The notes below the pieces were generated by a model. That model saw only the letters and a list, made by a program, of their open reading frames with translations, did not search any database and was not told the origin of the DNA. Shown in pieces: positions 23,740-28,976 of a DNA stretch of 28,976 bases (within the stretch, counting starts at the first letter, position 1; each line of letters begins with the position of its first letter). Both the position numbers and the translations under genes were made by a program. This stretch comes from an uncultured Collinsella sp. GTDB taxonomy: Bacteria > Actinomycetota > Coriobacteriia > Coriobacteriales > Coriobacteriaceae. The stretch covers positions 1-28,976 of the forward strand of contig UQEO01000015.1 in assembly GCA_900540095.1 (NCBI GenBank), in the 5' to 3' direction.

Positions 23740-26289
23740 ATGTGCGATTGCACAGATCATAAGGACGAGATCCCTGCCTACGACGCGCAGGCCATTGAGT
23801 CCCGGTGGATGAAGGCCTGGGAGGACTCCAACCTCTTTGCCGTCGACACCGACGACAGCAAGCCCAAAAAGTATGTGCTCGAGATGTTCCCGTATCCGTC
23901 GGGCGACCTGCACATGGGCCACGCGCGCAACTATACTATCGGCGATGCCATGGCCCGTCAGGCCCGCATGCGCGGCTTTGACGTGCTGCATCCCATCGGC
24001 TTTGACGCCTTTGGCCTGCCCGCCGAGAACGCCGCCATCAAGCACAATACGCAGGCTGCCGCCTGGACGTATAAGAACATGGATCAGGCGCTCGCCACGA
24101 TGAAGCGTATGGGCTTCTCCTACGATCTGGATCGCATGGTCAAGACCTGCAGCCCCGACTACTACCGCTGGGGTCAGTGGATCTTTGAGAAGATGTGGGA
24201 AAAGGGCCTGGTCTACCGCAAGAAGAACCCGGTCAACTGGTGTCCCACCTGCAAGACCGTTCTGGCCAACGAGCAGGTGACCGAGGGTAAGTGCTGGCGC
24301 TGCGGCACCGAGCCCGAGAAGCGCGACCTTGAGCAGTGGTACTACAAGATCACCGAGTACTCTCAGGAGCTGCTCGACGATCTGGAGAAGCTCCCCGGCT
24401 GGCCCGAGCGCGTCAAGCAGATGCAGGCTAACTGGATCGGTCGCTCCGAGGGCGCCGAGGTCGACTTTACCCTTTGCGACCAGGATGGCGAGCCCATCGA
24501 GGGCGACGAGGGCAAGATCACCGTCTTCACCACGCGTGCCGATACGCTCTTTGGTGTTTCCTTCTTTGTCCTGGCTCCCGAGTACGCCGGCCTGCACGAG
24601 CTCGTCGAGGGCACGGAGTACGAGGAGGCCGTCACCAAGATCGTCGAGGACTCCAAGCATATCTCTGCCGTCGAGCGTGCCCAGGGCACCCTCGAGAAGC
24701 ACGGTGCCTTTACGGGCCGCTACGTGGTGAACCCCGTCAACGGCGAGAAGGTTCCCGTGTGGGTTGCCGATTATGTCGTTGCCGACTACGGCACCGGCGC
24801 CGTCATGGCCGTTCCCTGTGGCGACCAGCGCGATTTTGAGTTCGCCCGCAAGTACGACCTGCCGATCGTACCGATCATCCTGGACGATGACGATCGCGCT
24901 GCCGTCGAGGCCAGCGGCGAGACCATCGATACCTTCCATGCCGAGACCGTCGACTGGGATTGCGCCCACGCTGCCGAGGGCACGCTCGTCCAGTCCGGCA
25001 AGTACACCGGCATGCGCGGCGGTAAGCACTCCGAGGGCGAGGCTGCGATCGTGGCCGACCTCGAGGCCATGGGCTGCGGTCGTCGCAAGGTCGAGTTCCG
25101 TCTGCGCGACTGGCTCATTTCCCGTCAGCGCTATTGGGGCAACCCCATCCCGGCCATCCACTGCGAGCACTGCGGTATCGTGCCCGTGCCCGAGGATCAG
25201 CTGCCGGTGACGCTGCCCGAGAACCTGGACCTGGGCGCCGGCGAAACCCTTGCCGAGTGCAAGGACTTCTACGAGACCACCTGCCCGGTCTGCGGCCGCC
25301 CGGCCAAGCGCGAGACCGATACCATGGACACCTTCACCTGCTCCAGCTGGTATTACCTGCGCTATACCGATCCGCACAACACCGAGCTGCCCTTCTCCCG
25401 CGAGGCCGCCGACCGTTGGATGCCCGTCGATAACTACATCGGCGGCATCGAGCACGCCATTCTGCACCTGCTCTACAGCCGCTTCTTTACCAAGGCACTG
25501 CGCGACCTGGGCCTGCTGAGCGTGGACGAGCCCTTCACTAACCTGCTGTGCCAGGGCATGGTCAAGGACGAGAACGGCGACACCATGTCCAAGTCCAAGG
25601 GTAACGTCGTGCCCCCGAGCTCGGTCATCGAACCTTACGGCGCCGACACCATGCGTTTGGCGATCCTGTTTATCGCCCCGCCCGAGAAGGACTTCGACTG
25701 GGATCCCAAGGCCGTCGAGGGCGCCAACCGCTTTATCAAGCGCGCCTGGCGTATCGTTTGGCAGCTCGTCCAGTCCGGCGATGCCAACGTGGCCTTCGAC
25801 AAGTCCGCGCTCGATGAGGTTGCGATGAAGCTCTATCGCGAGCGTCACCGCACCATCGCCAAGTGCACCGAGGACTTCGATCGCGGCCAGTTCAACACCG
25901 CCATCTCGGCCGTCATGGAGCTCGTCAACGCGGCGAGCGCCTACCTCAACGCCACCGAGGGTACCGCCCGCGACAAGGCGCTGTGCTACGGCGTGGCCAA
26001 GGACATCGTGAGCGTCCTTGCCCCCATCTGCCCGTTCTGGGCCGACGAGCTGTGGCACGAGGCGCTCGGCTGCGAGGGCAACGCCTATACCGCCGCCTGG
26101 CCCGAGTTCGATCTGGCCGAGTCCGTTGAGGACACGGTGCAGATCGTGGTCCAGGTGCTCGGCAAGGTCCGCGGCCGCGTCGACGTTGCCCGCGATGCCT
26201 CTAATGAGGATATGCAGGCTGGCCGAGGCCGCCGTCGCCAAGTGGCTCGAGGGCAAGACGGTCGTCAAGGCCATCTGCGTGCCCGGTAA
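23740..26289 (+). CDS. leuS: Leucyl-tRNA synthetase, with apparent frameshift near the 3' end
   Basis: This class I enzyme attaches leucine to tRNA-Leu. Visible motifs are HMGH at 58-61 (HIGH), MSKSK at 616-620 (KMSKS), a zinc knuckle with C168, C171, C185 and C188, and the CP1 editing domain at about 230-430 (TVFTTRADTLFG). The frame is normal to about residue 827 (ASNEDMQA). It then runs into an Arg/Gln-rich tail, GRGRRRQVARGQ, and stops. The expected C-terminus continues in another frame to 26314. Deletion of two bases from a CAGGCCCTGGCC-like sequence would explain it. AAAGGAG precedes the ATG. Since leuS is essential, a sequencing error or a tolerated late frameshift is likely. Confidence 0.93.
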   Translation: MCDCTDHKDEIPAYDAQAIESRWMKAWEDSNLFAVDTDDSKPKKYVLEMFPYPSGDLHMGHARNYTIGDAMARQARMRGFDVLHPIGFDAFGLPAENAAIKHNTQAAAWTYKNMDQALATMKRMGFSYDLDRMVKTCSPDYYRWGQWIFEKMWEKGLVYRKKNPVNWCPTCKTVLANEQVTEGKCWRCGTEPEKRDLEQWYYKITEYSQELLDDLEKLPGWPERVKQMQANWIGRSEGAEVDFTLCDQDGEPIEGDEGKITVFTTRADTLFGVSFFVLAPEYAGLHELVEGTEYEEAVTKIVEDSKHISAVERAQGTLEKHGAFTGRYVVNPVNGEKVPVWVADYVVADYGTGAVMAVPCGDQRDFEFARKYDLPIVPIILDDDDRAAVEASGETIDTFHAETVDWDCAHAAEGTLVQSGKYTGMRGGKHSEGEAAIVADLEAMGCGRRKVEFRLRDWLISRQRYWGNPIPAIHCEHCGIVPVPEDQLPVTLPENLDLGAGETLAECKDFYETTCPVCGRPAKRETDTMDTFTCSSWYYLRYTDPHNTELPFSREAADRWMPVDNYIGGIEHAILHLLYSRFFTKALRDLGLLSVDEPFTNLLCQGMVKDENGDTMSKSKGNVVPPSSVIEPYGADTMRLAILFIAPPEKDFDWDPKAVEGANRFIKRAWRIVWQLVQSGDANVAFDKSALDEVAMKLYRERHRTIAKCTEDFDRGQFNTAISAVMELVNAASAYLNATEGTARDKALCYGVAKDIVSVLAPICPFWADELWHEALGCEGNAYTAAWPEFDLAESVEDTVQIVVQVLGKVRGRVDVARDASNEDMQAGRGRRRQVARGQDGRQGHLRAR

Positions 26290-26314
26290 GCTGGTCAACC
26301 TGGTGGTCAAGTAA
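26218..26314 (+). other. leuS: Out-of-frame leuS C-terminal coding sequence
   Basis: In the frame shifted relative to leuS, this stretch reads LAEAAVAKWLEGKTVV, then KAICVPGKLVNLVVK and TAA. This is the conserved LeuRS C-terminal ending (EGKT...VPGKLVN). It shows that the annotated stop at 26289 lies past a frame break around 26217-26220, and that the intact gene would end at 26314. Confidence 0.85.
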
Positions 26315-26344
26315 GCACTGCGCGCTTAGCTGACGTGCTATAGG

Positions 26345-26379
26345 CGAGGGGCGATCCGGCTAGGTCGCCCCTCGTTTTT
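26345..26379 (+). terminator. Intrinsic terminator after leuS
   Basis: CGAGGGGCGA pairs perfectly with TCGCCCCTCG across a 10-nt loop and is followed by TTTTTC. It lies 30 nt after the restored leuS end. Confidence 0.92.
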
Positions 26380-26465
26380 CATGTACCTGTCCTGGTGCCT
26401 GCGGTCAATTGTTCTATTCTTGTGGAGAACCTGTGCTCCCGCTGACCTGCAGGTTCGTACTGTGC

Positions 26466-26494
26466 TTGCACGTTTCCGCAGCTATTGGTATAGT
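26466..26494 (+). promoter_or_regulatory. Promoter of the rimP-nusA-infB operon
   Basis: TTGCAC (26466-26471), a 17-bp spacer and TATAGT (26489-26494) form a near-consensus housekeeping promoter. Transcription would start near 26501, giving a leader of about 72 nt before rimP. Confidence 0.7.
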
Positions 26495-26521
26495 TTGCTT
26501 GCAAATGAAGTTGTAATTGAA

Positions 26522-26552
26522 AGAAGTGGGGTTTCGGCCCCGCTTCTTTTTT
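26522..26552 (+). terminator. Terminator-like hairpin in the rimP leader (possible attenuator)
   Basis: AGAAGTGGGG pairs with CCCCGCTTCT (one T-G pair) across a TTTCGG loop and ends in six T. It lies between the promoter and the rimP ribosome binding site, about 20 nt before the start codon, so transcripts from that promoter must pass it. This suggests attenuation or antitermination of the operon. Confidence 0.75.
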
Positions 26553-26572
26553 GTATGGATGGAGGTGCCGCA

Positions 26573-27067
26573 ATGGTCAAGACCAAGACCGAGCAGGCGA
26601 TCATCGACGCGCTCGAGGCCGTCGCTCCCCAGCACGATATCGATATCGTCGACGTCGAGCTCGTGGGTGCCACCAAGGCCCCCTGCGTGCGTGTGCGTAT
26701 CGAGGGTGCCGAGGGTCAGAGCCTGTCGCTCAACGACGTCACGGCCAACACAAAGTGGGTCGGCGATGTGATTGAGGAGCTCGATCCCATCTCTTCGAGC
26801 TATACGCTCGAGGTGTCGAGCCCGGGCATGGCGCGCCCGCTGCGCCGCCCGTGCGACTTTGCCCGCTTTGTGGGCGAGAATTGTGAGCTCACCTCCACCG
26901 CCACCGAGGGCCGTCGCAAGTACGCCGGCAAGATTGCCGCCGCCACCGAGACGAACGTGACCCTCGAGCTCGAGGACGGCGAGTCCGTTACCCTCGATTT
27001 CTCTGATGTTAAAAAGTGCAAGTTGAAGCCCACCTACGACTTCAAGCCCGCGAAGGAAGGAAAGTAA
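26573..27067 (+). CDS. rimP: Ribosome maturation factor RimP
   Basis: This 164-residue protein helps assemble the 30S subunit. The N-terminal alpha/beta domain includes DIVDVELVGATKAPCVRVRI and the family motif YTLEVSSPGMARPLRRPCDF at about 79-98. The C-terminal SH3-like domain includes GKIAAATETNVTLELEDGE. GGAGGTG lies 5 nt before the ATG at 26573; the frame is open upstream, but that stretch contains the promoter and the hairpin. nusA follows after 1 nt, the standard order for this operon. Confidence 0.93.
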   Translation: MVKTKTEQAIIDALEAVAPQHDIDIVDVELVGATKAPCVRVRIEGAEGQSLSLNDVTANTKWVGDVIEELDPISSSYTLEVSSPGMARPLRRPCDFARFVGENCELTSTATEGRRKYAGKIAAATETNVTLELEDGESVTLDFSDVKKCKLKPTYDFKPAKEGK

Positions 27068-27068
27068 G

Positions 27069-28316
27069 ATGGCAGCATCCGACATGATGTCCGCCCTGAT
27101 GGAGCTTTGCCAGGAGAAGCACATCGACCAGCTCTACTTGATCGACCGCCTGGAGCAGTCGCTCGCCAAGAGCTATGCCGAGATCCTGCATCTTGAGTGG
27201 GGCGCCAAGGTGACCATCGACCGCACCACCGGCAAGATCTACGTCTACCGCCTGGAGCCGATCGACGATTCCATGGACGAGGAGGGCAACTTCACCGAGT
27301 TCGAGGAGATCGACGTCACCCCCAAGAATACGAGCCGCATCGCTGCCCAGCACGCCAAGGCCGAGATCAACGCCATCGTGCGTAACTCCGCCCGCGAGCA
27401 GATCTACGAGGAGTTCTCCGGCCGCATCGGTGACCTCATCAGCGGTACCGTGCTGCAGTCCACGCCCGACTTCACGATCGTCAAGATTCGCGAGGGCGTC
27501 GAGGCCGAGCTGCCGCACTTCGACCAGCGCCGTTACGAGAACGAGCGCAACGAGCGTCCGATGGGCGAGCGCTACCTGCACAACCAGCACATCAAGGCCG
27601 TGATCATCGACGTTCGCGACCCCAACTCCAACCTGCAGCCGGTTCGTGGCGAGCACAGCCGTCCGCCGATTGTCATCTCCCGTACCCACCCCGAGCTCAT
27701 GCGTCGTCTGTTTGAGCAGGAGGTGCCCGAGATCTATGAGGGCACCGTCCAAATCAAGTCGATCGCCCGCGAGCCCGGCCAGCGCTCCAAGGTTGCCGTC
27801 CACTCGCTCGACGACCGTCTGGATCCCGTGGGCGCCTGCGTCGGCCCCAAGGGCAGCCGTGTTCGCGCTGTCGTGGGCGAGCTCCGTGGCGAGCGCGTCG
27901 ACGTCATCCTGTGGGATGCCGATCCTGCCGTCTACGTCGCCAACGCCCTGTCGCCCGCCAAGGTCACCCGCGTCCTCATCGACGAGGAGAAGGCCTACGC
28001 CGGCGTCATCGTGCCCGACGACCAGCTGTCCCTCGCCATCGGCAAGGAGGGCCAGAACGCCCGTCTCGCCGCGCGCCTGACCGGCTGGCACATCGACATT
28101 AAGTCCGAGACGCTTGCCGCCGACATCCTCAAGAACGTTCCCGTTCACGAGGAACCCGCCGCCGACCTGATCGGTGACGAGGAGGACGAGGACGTCCGCC
28201 GCTGCGAGTATGTGTCCGAGGACGGCATCCAGTGCCGAAACCAGGCTCGTCCCGGCTCCCGTTTCTGCGGTGTCCACGACACCGACGCCTTCGATGATGC
28301 GGAGGACCTGATCTAG
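27069..28316 (+). CDS. nusA: Transcription factor NusA with C-terminal Cys/His motif
   Basis: This 415-residue protein binds RNA polymerase and RNA and controls pausing, termination and antitermination. The N-terminal polymerase-binding domain (about 1-125) is followed by S1 (about 135-200, ISGTVLQSTPDFTIVKIREG) and two KH domains (about 230-345, including VGACVGPKGSRVRAVVGEL and LAIGKEGQNARLAARLTGW). The extra C-terminal acidic repeats of E. coli NusA are absent, which is usual outside Proteobacteria. The final 40 residues carry C-x9-C-x10-C-x2-H (CEYVSEDGIQC, then RFCGVH), a likely zinc-binding add-on. The ribosome binding site is AAGGAAAG. Confidence 0.94.
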   Translation: MAASDMMSALMELCQEKHIDQLYLIDRLEQSLAKSYAEILHLEWGAKVTIDRTTGKIYVYRLEPIDDSMDEEGNFTEFEEIDVTPKNTSRIAAQHAKAEINAIVRNSAREQIYEEFSGRIGDLISGTVLQSTPDFTIVKIREGVEAELPHFDQRRYENERNERPMGERYLHNQHIKAVIIDVRDPNSNLQPVRGEHSRPPIVISRTHPELMRRLFEQEVPEIYEGTVQIKSIAREPGQRSKVAVHSLDDRLDPVGACVGPKGSRVRAVVGELRGERVDVILWDADPAVYVANALSPAKVTRVLIDEEKAYAGVIVPDDQLSLAIGKEGQNARLAARLTGWHIDIKSETLAADILKNVPVHEEPAADLIGDEEDEDVRRCEYVSEDGIQCRNQARPGSRFCGVHDTDAFDDAEDLI

Positions 28317-28325
28317 CGCGCGGTT

Positions 28326-28386
28326 GCGCCGGGCGGGTCCCGGCGCGTCTCCCACGCTCGTTCAGTCTCTAGGCACCCAAGGTGCC
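28326..28386 (+). other. Two hairpins in the nusA-infB gap
   Basis: GCGCCGGG/CCCGGCGC (28326-28346, 5-nt loop) and GGCACC/GGTGCC (28372-28386, 3-nt loop) lie in the 91-nt spacer. Neither has a T-tract. The second ends about 10 nt before the infB ribosome binding site and may tune infB translation. There is no room here for a ylxR or ylxQ gene. Confidence 0.5.
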
Positions 28387-28407
28387 AGAAAGGGTAGGTG
28401 AAGTCAT

Positions 28408-28976
28408 ATGGCAAAAGTCCGTGTGTCCACCCTGGCCAAAGAGTTCGGCATGACCTCCAAGGAACTGATGGGTCATCTCGCCGATATGAAGATTCCCGCT
28501 AAGTCCGCTTCCTCCACCTTGGAGGACGCTTATGTCGCCATGGTCCGCAAGCAGCTCGCCTCGGTGATCGAGGCCCGCGCCCAGGAAGTCGAGGCCGCCA
28601 AGCAGGCCGAGGAGCAGGCAGCTGCCGCCGAGGAGGCCGCACGCGCTGCCGAGGCCGAGCGCGAGCGCATCGCCGCCGAGAAGGCCCGCGAGGAGGAGCG
28701 TCGCCAGTTTGCCGCAGCCCAGGCTGCCGAGGAGGCTGCCCGCGCCGAGGCCGAGGCCAAGAAGAAGGCCGAGCAGGAGCGCCTTGCCCGCGAGAAGGAG
28801 GAGGCTGCCCGCGAGGCCCAGCGCCGCGCCGTTCCCGCTTCCGACTCCGGTTCGCGTTTCCGTTCGCTGCTCGACCAGATCGCCGCACAGGAGACCGTGC
28901 TCAAGGAGAAGAAGGACGCCGAGGACAAGGCCAAGGCCGAGCGCGCCGCCGAGCGCGGTAACCGTCGTGGCGGCAA
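28408..28976 (+). CDS. infB: Translation initiation factor IF-2, 5' part
   Basis: The reading frame starts at ATG 28408 with AGGTGA 6 nt upstream and runs open to the window's end, giving 189 residues. The first 50 or so are the IF2 N-terminal domain (MAKVRVSTLAKEFGMTSKEL). After that comes a long Ala/Glu/Lys/Arg-rich helical linker typical of actinobacterial IF-2 (from about 55 onward). The GTPase domain lies outside the window. IF-2 brings initiator tRNA to the ribosome; its place after rimP and nusA is standard. Confidence 0.93.
   Translation, partial: MAKVRVSTLAKEFGMTSKELMGHLADMKIPAKSASSTLEDAYVAMVRKQLASVIEARAQEVEAAKQAEEQAAAAEEAARAAEAERERIAAEKAREEERRQFAAAQAAEEAARAEAEAKKKAEQERLAREKEEAAREAQRRAVPASDSGSRFRSLLDQIAAQETVLKEKKDAEDKAKAERAAERGNRRGG

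Noticed and set aside
23623..26310. 895-residue open frame on the strand opposite leuS
   Set aside because: It is a mirror of leuS codon bias in GC-rich DNA; the sequence is low-complexity Gly/Val/Leu/Asp-rich, and the + strand has all LeuRS motifs.

Overview
The window looks like a chromosomal segment of a high-GC Gram-positive gut actinobacterium of the class Coriobacteriia, most like Collinsella. This is an inference from overall GC richness, strong GGAGG-type ribosome binding sites, GTG/TTG starts, the style of the encoded proteins and the many intergenic palindromic repeats. No search was run. Most genes lie on the + strand; the first 4 kb are on the - strand.

Positions 1-4600 are an accessory, repeat-rich region. 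They hold a remnant resembling an IS21-type transposase N-terminus (31-180) and an AT-richer unknown cysteine-containing protein (387-1715). That gene is preceded by a possible 33-codon leader ORF and a perfect 22-bp palindrome. An AlbA_2/GHKL-like regulator (2613-3995) follows, bracketed by two direct copies of a ~220-bp structured repeat (1992-2209 and 4182-4402). Tandem repeats and a hairpin fill 2378-2557.

Positions 4638-15730 form one tightly packed operon of eight genes, with overlaps or gaps of at most 6 nt. The first five match the Gram-positive Pel exopolysaccharide system: a PelD-like c-di-GMP receptor with a degenerate SDR domain at its N-terminus, PelE, a PelA deacetylase-only protein, the PelF GT4 glycosyltransferase and the PelG membrane transporter. 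They run directly into a CotH-kinase lipoprotein, a VTC-domain (polyphosphate-polymerase-type) protein and a DUF4956 membrane protein. I infer a c-di-GMP-gated, deacetylated amino-sugar polymer with a possible phosphate-related modification step. This is the most interesting system in the window.

Positions 15980-20300 are a sucrose-type utilisation unit: a LacI-family regulator, a PTS EIIBC and a GH32 hydrolase. LacI-type operators lie before the regulator and before the PTS gene, and a strong terminator closes the unit. Positions 20320-21774 hold a Cys/Met-metabolism PLP-fold protein that appears to have lost its cofactor lysine, an 18-bp inverted repeat and a small ModE-like regulator on the - strand.

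Positions 21968-28976 are housekeeping: guaB, leuS, rimP, nusA and the 5' part of infB. leuS follows a very long hairpin and carries an apparent frameshift close to its 3' end. The rimP leader contains a clear promoter followed by a terminator-like hairpin. nusA ends in a Cys/His motif, and no ylxR gene separates it from infB.
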